Shown here in pieces: positions 1-9,861 of a stretch of 35,932 bases of DNA. Made by a program: the position numbers and the translations under genes. The stretch's first letter is position 1. Every line of letters starts with the position of its first letter. The notes beneath the pieces were generated by a model, which saw only the letters and a list, made by a program, of their open reading frames with translations, was not told where the DNA came from and made no database searches. This DNA comes from Acanthaster planci (Eukaryota; Echinodermata; Asteroidea; Valvatida; Acanthasteridae): NCBI RefSeq assembly GCF_001949145.1, contig NW_019091566.1, positions 417,212 to 453,143 on the forward strand. The letters are read 5' to 3'.

Positions 1-472
1 AAAGAGAACAATGGGACTCGCATATGGACTGCCACTCCTCTGGATGATACCCTGCTCCAAAAACCTCTGAAGCAACTCCTTAACCTCTCCAATATACTGT
101 GGAGGTATCCTACGATACGGTTGACTCACTGGCACCTCATCAGCAGTGTGTAATCTTGTGTGGAACTTTGTCACATGTACCCAAGTCAAGTGAATCCTTA
201 GAAAATACAGCATCGTGTTTCTGAATCAAATGTACAACACGATCTAGCTCTTCACTACTCAAATCACATGAACCTAAGTCCACTCCTGGTGGTAACTGAT
301 AATAACTTCCATCCTTATATAAATGTATCTCAGACTTCTGTGGTTCATCGCTCCCCAATACTGAATCTGACTCTGGAGGACTCTGCTCCTCCGGACCCGT
401 GTCGTAATAATAATTATCACCTGACAGGGTCATGATCCTTTTGACAGAAACTTTCACTTGACTACCCTCCAA
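1..472 (-). pseudogene. Linker and N-terminal part of gypsy reverse transcriptase, frameshifted
   Basis: The frame from 472 to 140 encodes an acidic linker (GPEEQSPPESDSVLGS) followed by SSEELDRVVHLIQKHDAVF, which resembles the segment before the gypsy RT fingers. It ends at a stop at 140. In a second frame the sequence continues from about 155 to the window edge with QPYRRIPPQYIGEVKELL and GIIQRSGSPYASPIVL. These are the highly conserved first RT blocks of Ty3/gypsy elements. A single-base shift near 150 separates the two. The catalytic YxDD box lies outside the window. Confidence 0.75.
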
Positions 473-504
473 ATCACAATCAACCCGAACGGCTGGGGAA
501 ACCT

Positions 505-1530
505 TTATGGGGGAATAGCTAACATTTGTGCACCCATATTAGCCACAAGAACATTTACCTTGTTCCCACGCACAACTTCACATGCATCATAGACCCTTAA
601 GCCACTGCTTAACCCTGGATCCAACTGAGCTGATGCTGTTCCCCCTCCCGAAATTCTATCCCGAATTCCCTCTAGCACTGTGGTGCTTCCCTTCCCACAC
701 ATTTGAAGGTACACGCACATTACACTTTACGGAACGCACTTCCCTTGGGGGAATAAATGTCGTGCAACGCCCCGTCCGGACAACTACAGGCTTCTTTTGC
801 TCTACCGAAACCCTACCCGGCTCCCTTTTAGTCAGATTATACCACTGTAATGTCACATTCCATGCTTCTGCATCTCGGTGTGAGGGATCTACCACTATGT
901 TTCTTAACTGGTGCAAAACATTGCAATCCAAAAAAAAACGGGGCCACACCCACTCTCCAAGCCAACCTCGGGGCTGTCTTTTACTACAAGGAAATGTGCC
1001 TCAACCGTCTGGTTGAAAACCCTCAGGGGAATCTGGACATATCCTTCAACTGGTACCTCACAAGGTCCTACGCCAAACACGCGTAAATAGGTACCCACGG
1101 GCTCCACTCCGGTCACATGTGCGGCCAATTTACTCCTATAAAATGCTGCACTTATAAGGGAGGTTTCCGCCCCAGTGTCAAGAACAACGCCAATTCTACC
1201 TGCGCCCTTGGGATCCTTGCTTCCCATTGCACTATTAACAAACACATCAGATCTCTGATCATGTGTTTCCTCATCGCAATCTGCGACGACCTGCCTTGTC
1301 TGAGCACGCTTTGCCTTTGGAGCTCTCTCAAGGTCACGAAAAATCTCCAGCGCAGCATCACGCAATTCAGGAAATGTTTGTAGAGACTTGGACAACTGTA
1401 ATCTCCTTAACTCAAGTCTGACACCGTGACTCTTAGCCCCCGCCACAAACTGTCCTCTTAGAACTTTGTCGCAGAGACCTTGAAGCGAAACCTTCTCACT
1501 GTCAGAGGGCCACTTCCAGTATCCGATCAT
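505..1530 (-). pseudogene. Internally deleted gag-protease copy, fused in one frame
   Basis: This is the left copy of the duplication. From 1530 to 904 a single frame reads from capsid sequence (SEKVSLQGL, RDAALEIFRD) directly into the protease (VVLDTGAETSLIS). The region between them, which encodes the knuckle and the frameshift site in the intact copy, is missing. The 16-base deletion compensates for the frame difference, so that gag and protease are now in phase. The frame breaks near 904-950 at an A-run, and the linker continues in other frames down to 505. The capsid N-terminus is absent, so the product would not be a complete gag. Confidence 0.7.
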
Positions 1531-1762
1531 ACATTCTGATCAGAACCCTGGAAAAATCCATAAGTGTTTCATCCTCTAATTGTACACGCTCATACAATGC
1601 CTTATACAATGACTGAACCGTTTCCCAGCCCCGAAAGTGCTTATGAAGAAGTTTCTTGAGAGACTCAAAATTTAACCCTGCCTCTCCATGGCATTTGATC
1701 TCATCACGCGCTGTACTCTTCAGATGGTTCAACACAATTTGCGCTTTTTCCGGACCAGGTAN

Positions 1763-2671
1763 AACGGCTGGGGACACCTCACTGAGGAATGCCACCTGAG
1801 AATGTGGGGGAATAGCTAACATTTGTGCACCCATATTAGCTACAAGAACATTTACCTTGTTCCCACGCACAACTTCACATGCATCATAGACCCTTAAGCC
1901 ACTGCTTAACCCTGGATCCAACTGAGCTGATGCTGTTCCCCCTCCCGAAATTCTATCCCGAATTCCCTCTAGCACCACAGTCTTCCCTTCCCACACATTT
2001 GAAGGTACACGCACATTACACTTTACGGAACGCACTTCCCTTGGGGGAATAAATGTCGTGCAACGCCCCGTACGGACAACTACAGGCTTCTTTTGCTCTA
2101 CCGAAACCCTACCCGGCTCCCTTTTAGTCAGATTATACCACTGTAATGTCACATTCCATGCTTCTGCATCTCGGTGTGAGGGATCTACCACCATGTTTCT
2201 TAACTGGTGCAAAACATTGCAACCCAAAAGAACGGGGCCACGCCCACTCCCCAAACCAACCTCGGGGCTCTCTTTTACTACAAGGAAATGTGCCTCAACC
2301 GTCTGGTTGAAAACCCTCAGGGGAATCTGGACATATCCTTCAACTGGTACCTCACAAGGTCCTACGCCAAACACGCGTAAATAGGTACCCACGGGCTCCA
2401 CTCCGGTCACATGTGCGGCCAATTTACTCCTATAAAATGCTGCACTTATAAGGGAGGTTTCCGCCCCAGTGTCAAGAACAACGCTAACTGGGACACCTGC
2501 CAATTCTACCTGCGCCCTTGGACTGGTGCGTACCAGTTTATCAAGGACTTCATCTACTGACCTAACATTGGAACCCATTCCCTTATCAGTCTGAAGTTTG
2601 GGCGGGGCCTCTTTCTCAAATCCCTCAACCACTTGGCCCACAGTGGTGAGGGGAGTCAGTTTAACTCTCCC
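1763..2671 (-). CDS. Aspartic protease and linker of gypsy element A (pol N-terminus)
   Basis: This frame is open from 2671 in the -1 frame relative to gag and carries the retropepsin active-site motif VVLDTGAETSLIS, with the flap-proximal and C-terminal region ending in LLGCNVLHQL, which resembles the hydrophobic-hydrophobic-Gly motif of retropepsins. The protease would process the gag-pol polyprotein. After the protease comes a basic and proline-rich linker typical of the segment before the gypsy RT. No ATG is seen at the start, consistent with frameshift expression. At 1761-1763 the frame runs across an undetermined base into the second, out-of-place copy of gag, so the normal connection to RT is broken at this point. 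Confidence 0.8.
2622..2665 (-). promoter_or_regulatory. Programmed -1 ribosomal frameshift signal between gag and pro
   Basis: On the minus strand the heptamer GTTAAAC (2659-2665) is read TTA AAC in the gag frame, directly before the gag stop TGA (2656-2658). Six bases later an imperfect hairpin begins: CCCTCACCACT pairs with AGTGGTTGAGGG, eleven base pairs with one bulged T and an eight-base loop. The protease frame is open in -1 across the site, with its upstream in-frame stop just before 2671. Slip site, spacer and downstream stem in this arrangement are what known retroviral and nidoviral frameshift sites show. G UUA AAC is a variant of N NNA AAC and is used by equine arteritis virus. Whether the stem extends to a pseudoknot was not tested. 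Confidence 0.65.
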
Positions 2672-3753
2672 CTACTTTGTGGCTGCACACCCCCTGACTG
2701 AACAGTAACCGGGTTTGTAGCCTTAGGGCTTGGCGTGCCACTATTACTAGTGCTTGCACTCCTGTCTCGGTTCGGACAACTACTCTTAAAATGGCCTGGT
2801 TGCTTGCACGAGAAACAAACAAGTTGTTTCCTCCCAAAAGGTTTCACAACTTCACCCTTGTCTACAACCTTAGACTCCTGACTACGAAGCAAATGCTTCA
2901 TAAGATCAAGTACTTGATCCTGTTGCTTCTGCAACTGGGCCTGCTGTTCCTGCAGGCACTTAATAATCTGATGCTGCTGTTGCAACATCTGTTGCAACTC
3001 TGTACTATGCTTGGGATCCTTGCTCCCCATTGCACTATTAACAAACACATCAGATCTCTGATCATGTGTTTCCTCATCGCAATCTGCGACGACTTGCCTT
3101 GTCTGAGCACGCTTTGCCTTTGGAGCTCCCTCAGGGTCACGAAAAATCTCCAGCGCAGCATCACGCAATTCAGGAAATGTTTGTTCAGACTTGGACAACT
3201 CTAATCTCCTTAACTCAAGTCTGACACCCTGACTCTTAGCCCCCGCCACAAATTGTCCTATTAGAACTTTGTCGCGGAGACCTTGCAACGAAACCTTCTC
3301 ACTGTCAGAGGCAACTTCCAGTATCCGATCATACATTCTGATCAGAACCATGGAAAAATCCATAAGCGTTTCATCTTCTAATTGTACACGCTCATACAAT
3401 GCCTTATGCAATGACTGAACCGTTTCCCAGACCCCAAAGTGCTTATGAAGAAGTTTCTTGAGAGACTCAAAATTTAACCCTGCCTCTCCATGGCATTTGA
3501 TCTCATCACGCGCCGTACTCTTCAGATGGTTCAACACAATTTGCGCTTTTTCCGAACCAGGTGTCTTGCACTGTTGACAATATATTTCAACTTCCTCGAG
3601 CCATTCTTTGACTTTCGGATCCCCTGGTTTTACTGGCCTACCGGAAAAACATGACAACTGAACTGGCCTCTGTACAGTGGGTCGGCTCTGCTTCAAAGCA
3701 TCCGTTAGCCCTTTAACGAACTGCTCGACCAGAGCATACTCCGAGGTCGCCAT
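2656..3753 (-). CDS. gag: Gag polyprotein of gypsy element A (capsid plus CCHC zinc knuckle)
   Basis: An open frame of about 365 residues from the methionine of MATSEYALVEQ (an in-frame ATG lies 24 bases further upstream). The N-terminal two thirds carry a capsid-like helical region including the stretch EKAQIVLNHL and FESLKKLLHKHF, typical of Ty3/gypsy and PNMA-type gags. Near the C-terminus a Gln-rich segment is followed by one zinc knuckle, CFSCKQPGHFKSSC (C-X2-C-X4-H-X4-C), which in this family binds the element RNA during assembly. The frame ends at a TGA directly after a GTTAAAC heptamer, and the protease lies in the -1 frame. The reading frame is intact, which suggests this part is younger than the neighbouring debris. 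A partial second copy lies at 905-1761. Confidence 0.85.
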   Translation of the reverse strand: MATSEYALVEQFVKGLTDALKQSRPTVQRPVQLSCFSGRPVKPGDPKVKEWLEEVEIYCQQCKTPGSEKAQIVLNHLKSTARDEIKCHGEAGLNFESLKKLLHKHFGVWETVQSLHKALYERVQLEDETLMDFSMVLIRMYDRILEVASDSEKVSLQGLRDKVLIGQFVAGAKSQGVRLELRRLELSKSEQTFPELRDAALEIFRDPEGAPKAKRAQTRQVVADCDEETHDQRSDVFVNSAMGSKDPKHSTELQQMLQQQHQIIKCLQEQQAQLQKQQDQVLDLMKHLLRSQESKVVDKGEVVKPFGRKQLVCFSCKQPGHFKSSCPNRDRSASTSNSGTPSPKATNPVTVQSGGVQPQSRGELN

Positions 3754-3777
3754 TACACCACCATACAACAAGTACAC

Positions 3778-4565
3778 TAACGTTACTCAGTAACTTTACA
3801 AAATTACAAAACCAAATCACAATTACAACTGCAATTAATAGGTCAACAAGTTTTACCTGCAACTGACTGGAATCCCACTTATAATGTACAGCAATTGGGC
3901 AACAACCCGCTACATGAACCAAACTTCAAGCAATTTACTACTACTTAAGTCCAGTCCAGTCCACTTGGTCTTGGAGATGGACAGCTTCCTGGCGGTAGAA
4001 ATCCTCGACGAACTCTGTCCTCCGTTGCCGCACACCGGACCGCTCCGCCTCCTTGGCCCCGCACGCCGACAGGCACAGCACGCTCTACGCCGGTCCAGCT
4101 CACAAACCTCCACCTGGCTCAGCATACCCGCGACGGCCAGGCCAACGCACGCCGCCTGGCTGTTGGTTGGCAACCCCGTACACCGCCGCAGTACCTCGGC
4201 GTAGCACACTACCGCACAGCTTGAAGTCTCCCGGCTCGCAATTGGAAAATCACCAGTCAAAATCAACAGCACCAGCGTCCAAACTGCATCAACACCACCC
4301 CATCCGTGTTACCAAAAACTGTAGTATGTTGAGGGGGCTCAGCGTAGAGCCGGGGTACCAATTGTCTCTTGACAGACAAACAGATGCCCTGAGACACGGC
4401 TGTCTGATTTTGAATATTCTGGCATTTATTCCAGCTCTCCCAAAATTTGAGTTGACTTCCAGTCAGTCACAGCAGGTACAGGTAATAAATGATGTGAAAG
4501 TGACGAGTGTCCCCCCTGATTCAAGAATTATCCCCTGGCAAACATTTAGTGGTGAGTCTCCCCTC
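3778..4565 (-). other. GC-richer leader between candidate primer site and gag
   Basis: About 0.8 kb lies between the candidate primer-binding site and gag. It is richer in GC and CpG (especially 4000-4220) than the flanking host DNA. Open frames of up to about 250 residues occur on the plus strand, but they show no recognisable motif and run antisense to the element, so I do not call them genes. I would expect packaging signals here, but nothing specific is visible. Confidence 0.35.
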
Positions 4566-4583
4566 GTGACACTCAGGGCGCCA
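4566..4583 (-). promoter_or_regulatory. Candidate primer-binding site
   Basis: TGGCGCCCTGAGTGTCAC directly follows a CA dinucleotide on the minus strand. A TGGCGCC start is common to several retroviral and gypsy tRNA primer sites, because tRNAs end in CCA. The matching tRNA was not identified. Confidence 0.35.
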
Positions 4584-4804
4584 TGTCGTTTCGAGTGTTC
4601 GCAACACGTAACAACAACCCAACTCCCATCCCCAAAACGAAACCTTTTTACGTACGTCCCAACGGAAGACCCCAATTCTATTGTTCTCCCTGACCCGAGG
4701 TCACATACCGTCTTCCCAGATACAAGGTCTATTTTTAGAACATACATACAGATACCAGGTACTCAATTTCGAACAACGGAGCGCCCTCTCGTGATATAAA
4801 TACA
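4584..4804 (-). repeat. Candidate 5' LTR of gypsy element A
   Basis: On the minus strand the segment begins TGTATTTATATCACGAG and ends AACGACA, i.e. TG...CA ends as in LTRs, about 221 bases long. It is followed at once by TGGCGCCCTGAG, which looks like a primer-binding site. The second LTR is outside the window, so the identity of the ends rests only on the TG/CA borders and the primer-site-like sequence. The outer boundary is especially uncertain. Confidence 0.35.
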
Positions 4805-5600
4805 ATTTACCATCAAGTTCAATAGTCAAATGTGTACGTGCTTAATACTGAAACTTATTTGTTGCTGAAACCCTTCTGCTACATCCACTAGACATGTATA
4901 ATGAAAGGAATAGCCCTTGGCCAATTTGGAAGCATTTCCTATCTTTTCCTAGCATTTTCCTATCCTCTCCGTCTTTGTTCACGGGCTTTCTTTGATGTCC
5001 CAAAGATCGTGAGCGTTGCGCCTGGCTTCAGCAATCGTGCAAATCTGACCCCAAACGAGTTATAGATATTCGGGAGAAAACACTGTGGCTCGAAATGTAG
5101 ACTGAACAGTTTGGAGCTTGCTGTCAGTCACTCCCAATCGCCAATTTAGCCTAAATTTCGCTTTTAGTTGGAAATTAAGGCAGGCTTGTCTCATCTTTAT
5201 AGGTGTTGCCCCAGGCTGCGCCAGCAGATCTGGTCGGCGTGATCTCTTAATTCACCAAAAAGCTAGAAGGAATGCTCTAAACTGGACCCATGGCAAGCAT
5301 TGACTCGCTCGCGGCACACAACTATGTCTTCTTAAATGAGCGTCACAGATATGCAAATTGTCTATGTTAGGCCTAATGTGATACCTCTCCGTGGACCGTT
5401 TGTTAAAAAACTTTACATTTTGCCCTCCCATTTATTCATCAAAAGCAGCAACTTTTACATACTGGATATCGTTTAAAACGGAAATTTTTCGATTTTAAAT
5501 AAAAAAAAAATACTTTTCATGGGCCCTTTGAAACGTATCCTCTCAAGGAGATGTTGTTTCCCGATGACGGCTTATAGAATCCGGGCATAACTGAAGAAAA
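4805..5600. other. No gene seen
   Basis: AT-rich sequence with short A and T runs (for example around 5500). No supported coding region, RNA gene or repeat was recognised. Confidence 0.5.
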
Positions 5601-5602
5601 GC

Positions 5603-7276
5603 ATGAGACTAAATGCCGTAGAATCACTTTTGTNTGATGCAGATGACAGTTCATCAGGAGCTATTTCCAGGATTACGAGCAAGGCGTCTTTGCTGAAAGA
5701 TAACAAAAATGCCACGAGCAACAAGAGGAAGATAGACATCGGCTGGCTGGACTTTGACAGAACAACAAATATCTACAAACAGATACGGAAAAAGAAACAA
5801 AAAGGTGGGGGTACAAGACAGTTATCGGTGCAGAAGACAACAGGCTGGGCTGACTTTTTGGATAGTGCACAAGGTTTATTTTTTAAAGATGGGATGTCAT
5901 CCAAAGGGAACATGAATATGAATTTGATATTTGTGATTTTCGACAGAAATCCATGAGTGATGAAGTAACTGTGGGTCTGCTATACGAGGAGTCCAAACTG
6001 CCTGTATTGAGATTCTATCTGAAGACAACACACAAGACAAAAACCCTTGAAAATCAGAATGAAAAGCCAAAGAACGAAAGGGAAGCGATTTTCATCGAGT
6101 CTTCTGACTCAGGTGAAGAGCCCTTGCCTTTTTTAAACTTAGGGAATGAAATTGAAATAGGCACAACATAGAATGAAAATGAGAACCTCGCTCACCGAGT
6201 CCACCTCCAAGCCCGACAGTCCAATCACATTTGGACCCACAAATGCACTCTCTATTCGTGACCAGCTAGATGATACTCTCCCCTTGTACAACCAGAAGTA
6301 ATTCTCATCAGAAGGGGGCAGTTGTTCGAGATATGATTAATTCATTTTCAAACCCATGAGTTCCAGTATCTCCGTGCACATGATACTTCCCAGTGGTGAG
6401 ATCGAAGTAGGTCAATGTAGTGGGGTTTACAAGGATGCAGTCATTCAATTCTGAGATGAGTTTTTTGAAGAGATGACTACAGGGGACACCCACAAGTTAC
6501 CTGTAATAAGGCATGATTTTGTTAAAAAAAAAAACCAAAACAATGGGAAGCCGTAGCAAGAATTCTTGTCAAGGGATGGAGTGACATTAGGTATTTTCCA
6601 ATCTCATTGTCCCCTGTATTTTTGGAAACAGCGCTGTTCGTATCAAGTGGCACTAACACAATATCAACGTTTCTGCTGTACGTTCCTGAGAGCGGGAAGA
6701 ACATGCTGGAAGCTGCACTTAAGCAGTTCCCTTCTGACAGTAAAGAACTCGTTGAAATACTGGGGGAATATGACTGCAAGAAAATGCCGTCAGAAGCCAA
6801 TCTTCCCAAGATCATTTCAGAAATGGGGCATAAAATGATTATTCAAAAGCCAAGATTCATCGCTGATTGTATGCAGCCAGTGCTCAAATCACTTCACCTC
6901 ACAAAAACTGAGTTTCACGATCTCTATGACGAAATGCAACCATCATCTAAGAAGGTAATTGCTATGTTGCAGTTCCCTCCACAATGTACAGTAAGTGAGC
7001 GAAGTGTTGGGACATATCTTAAGAGATATGTGAGATCACGTAATGAGCATATGCTGAGGAGATTTTTTGCGGCACTGCACAGGATCTGATGTACTTTCAG
7101 TGAATGTTATCAATGTGATATTTACTCAATTGACAGGTTTGAAAAGAAGACCAAACAGTCACACATATGGAAATGTGTTGGAGGTGCCTTCAACATACAA
7201 AAGTTTTGTTGATTTGCGACATAAATTTAACGAAATCTTACAAAGTGGGGTCTGGGTAATGGATGTTATCTAGACT
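5603..7276 (+). pseudogene. Decayed G2E3-like HECT-domain E3 ubiquitin ligase homologue
   Basis: Pieces of one protein can be read in order without introns. An N-terminal module (5720-6050) carries KIDIGWLDFDR, GGGTRQLSV and EYEFDICDF, then a Ser/Glu-rich linker (ESSDSGEEPLPFLNL). A HECT-like region begins near 6310 (MINSF, THEFQYLRVHMILPSG) and continues through WEAVARILVKGW (from 6544), LKRYVRSRNEHML and HCTGSDVL to the C-terminal GVWVMDVI. This order resembles the fish and invertebrate proteins annotated as G2/M phase-specific E3 ubiquitin-protein ligase-like. At least five breaks are visible: a shift near 5920, a shift near 6325, a TGA replacing a probable Trp at 6452, a shift in the A run at about 6521, and a shift in the T6 run near 7062. 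The usual HECT catalytic Cys could not be placed. Base 5634 is undetermined. It could be a decayed host paralogue or a retrocopy. Confidence 0.65.
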
Positions 7277-9320
7277 ATCAAAGTATATCATGTAGGACAT
7301 AGCCAAAGGAAAAGAAGATACACGTAAATTACCTGTTGCAGTTTATGTGTTCTGAAATCTTTAATTTAGTGCTTTATTTTTACCCAAATACATTTGTAGA
7401 TATGGCTAACATGTAGAGGGGTTTTTGGTAAAAGAAATACAATGTTCAGCACTGTTTCTCAAGTTAGTACATGCCTTTAACAAAACTTGTTCCTCTGGTT
7501 TTAACACGAAAAGTATCAGACACTGAATTTATCATACCATTGAAAGCTAAATGTATTTTGTCTTCTTTTCCATCCAAAAATCATTGATGATCTGAGTTGA
7601 AGTCTCAAAAGGAGTACTTTCACTGTAAGTGGTTTCTTAAAAAAATGAGGGTATGTTTGAAAGATTCCAAATAAGTGAAATACAGATTAAAGTTGATTTT
7701 TAGAAAAAAAATTCCTTCTACAAACCTTTGTTGTAAAATTATGTAAAAAATATAGACGTTGTCCAGTACAACCATACATCTTCATTTTAATGATTGTTTT
7801 CCTAACAGCAGCAGCAAGTTTTCTGCAATTTACCTTATGACATGCGGTATGTGTAACAACCGGGTTGCATAATTGTGTTAACATCTTGTACACCTTTTAC
7901 AATAACCATTTTTTTTTTACAATTCTTCAGGATTTTTTCAAGACATCTGTATACTGCTCGGGAACGTTGAGGTATATATTTGTTCAAATCTTGTCCATTT
8001 ACTATCATAAACAATATAAATAATTTCCTATACTTATTACTTGCAGCATTAAGGATTGAAGGGAAAATTGCCCCAAACCTTTCTTAATTATAGAATACCA
8101 AAAAATGCTTTGCTTATAATTTTCCAGTTTTACCTTGCGTTTGTATTTTAACAGAACTGTTGAAACAATAAAGATAATTTACTTGATATCTAGCTTCCTT
8201 TTTGTTTATTGTCTCAGTTATCTCATTGAATTAGAATCCTACTTTCCCACTAAATGCCCCATCTACCAATCAAATTATTGTGATTCATGTATAAGGCTTT
8301 TGAAAATTGAAATCATGTGTCCGTTAATCACGTATTTGCTGCAAGAAAATAATCAGTAATGCATCAAGGTAATCTGTGGTCAGGAGTTATGTTCACTGGT
8401 ATTGTTAATGTAACTTACCATAAAGTTGTTAAAGCGCCCTCTTTGACTTGCCCGAGGAAACAAACACTAACCAACAGAGGCATGGTCTAAGTTTTCCATG
8501 GAGATCAACATCGTAAGCCACGTTTTGTCTCTTATTAGCGACAGAAATGTGACCAAATAGCCAGAAATCGCCAATGTCGTTAACTACAATTCTAGTGCAC
8601 TCAAGGAGGTAATCCACCTAACTATTCTTATTGTCGTCCGGGCCTGGAAATGAGAAACTATGTATCTTTCTTTGTGTTTTGCTTTTGAAAACCTTTCGTT
8701 TACATGCACTTAATGCTTTATATAACTTTGTTCTTTGTTACTATATACGGTATTCACGGAGCCTTTGGGAATATTTGAGGAGTTCTGGAGCTATTGGGAA
8801 TTTGTGAACCTAGCTTTAGTCAGATGTACATGTATACCAGTGTATACTTTCTGTGATATCCAAGAACCAGAACTATGACCCTTAATGCTTCAGTTCAGAG
8901 CCTTGTGTTTGTGCTTTTTCCATCTTGCTATTGCATGTGCTTGATCTGTTGGACTGGTTAGAACTCAATTGACTGCACACGCACACCTGCGAACCTCCTT
9001 AACGGCGGTACAACAAAAATCGAGGCTTGAAATGACACTACCAAAGCCGACCCTTGCGAGTGCCGACCGTTACAGGTGTATCATATCTATCTGTTATAAG
9101 CCAGTATTAACACGGGTGGTCTACAAGTCTGTCTCATCCAGGATCATTCTTCTGAGGTTTCTGTACAGGTTAATTCCCTCTTCAACAGTAACAGGCACGA
9201 AGCTCGAACACAGATTCATCGCAAGGGTATCGACCTTGTGACGCACTCGCTGCTGCATACAATTTCATCTTGAGGCACCTCTAACCATGAAGTTATTTGC
9301 TCCATAGAGCTGTGGCATAG
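7277..9320. other. No gene seen
   Basis: AT-rich non-coding sequence. Open frames of 60-90 codons occur on both strands (for example at 8969-9241) but have biased, motif-free composition and no splice or start context that would support them. Confidence 0.5.
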
Positions 9321-9329
9321 TATGCATTA

Positions 9330-9530
9330 GTAGGGGGGGCGTCCAAATGGGCAATGGCGATTTCTTGAGGGGGGTATAACCGTCTTTGCAATCTCTTCCT
9401 TGCCCTCATGTCGACACCATGTGGATCTAAAATTCCAAGCAACCGGCGCACGGTTTCTTTATCTGTGTTCAAGCCATTTTGGATGCACTTCAGGTGCATC
9501 CATCAGTAACCGTGTAAGCTTCCTGACTTA
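9330..9530 (-). mobile_element. Remnant of an integrase-core (rve-type) transposon protein
   Basis: On the minus strand the sequence reads LHGY, an in-frame TGA where an Arg is likely, then WMHLKCIQNGLN, TVRRLLGILDPHGVDMRAR and KRLQRRLY. This is the helical segment that precedes the integrase catalytic core in a family of uncharacterised integrase-core proteins found in fish, cnidarians and other invertebrates. The segment after RRLY degenerates and only HLD may correspond to the first catalytic Asp region. No terminal repeats were found. It is a short, dead fragment, and the family assignment is from memory of the motif order. Confidence 0.5.
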
Positions 9531-9689
9531 TGCAACTGTTCTTGTAGAAAACAGGAAACATCTATCACATGTGTGTGATTTTTCTACGAAAGAGACCAAG
9601 ATTTCGCAATTTACGACAGAGTGTTCGCTCGAATAAACCGCTCTCAATCTCGTCGTGCCATACTTGCAGAGTGAGAATAGGAACGTTTG

Positions 9690-9861
9690 TAGTCCGTAAT
9701 AACGAAATGATAATCCATAATAACGAATTAATAATCTGTAATTACAAATTGATAATCCGTAATTACGAATTAAATAATCCGTAATAACCAATTAATGATC
9801 CGTAATTACGAGTTAATAATCCGTAATTATGAATTCAATAATCCGTAATGACGAATTATAA
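9690..9861. repeat. 21-bp tandem array, eight copies
   Basis: Eight degenerate copies of a unit close to AATCCGTAATTACGAATTAAT follow each other with a period of 21 bases, twice 22. Copies 4 and 6 contain the perfect ten-base palindrome CGTAATTACG, and most copies hold a TAATTA-like core. Divergence between copies is modest. No gene overlaps. Confidence 0.85.

Larger units (their letters stand above)
490..3562. repeat. Partial tandem duplication of the gag-pro region
   Basis: The segment 490-1761 is a second copy of 1763-3562. The two are nearly identical at most bases but differ by indels. The left copy lacks about 490 bases corresponding to 2519-3011 (gag 3' end, zinc knuckle, frameshift signal, protease start), 16 bases near 1190, and about 32 bases near 507. 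The large deletion joins at the short shared sequence CTTGG, and the 16-base one at GC. The inter-copy junction falls on the undetermined base 1762. Either element-level recombination or a collapsed assembly of two related elements could give this. Confidence 0.8.
1..4804 (-). mobile_element. Ty3/gypsy LTR retrotransposon A, 5' portion, cut by window edge
   Basis: Reading leftwards on the minus strand the order is candidate LTR and primer-binding site, a leader of about 0.8 kb, gag, a gag-pro frameshift signal, aspartic protease, linker, and the first part of reverse transcriptase, which leaves the window at position 1. This is the gene order of a Ty3/gypsy LTR retrotransposon. A region running from gag into the protease and linker is present twice in tandem, and the RT start is frameshifted relative to the preceding linker, so this copy is defective although gag itself is intact. 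The RT, RNase H and integrase remainder would lie beyond the left edge. Confidence 0.85.

Noticed and set aside
4053-4799. Open frame of 248 codons on the plus strand
   Set aside because: It runs antisense to the gypsy leader and candidate LTR, has no domain or start context, and its composition follows GC-rich DNA.
9690-9861. 21-bp array as a CRISPR
   Set aside because: Units follow each other without spacers, and the window is eukaryotic.
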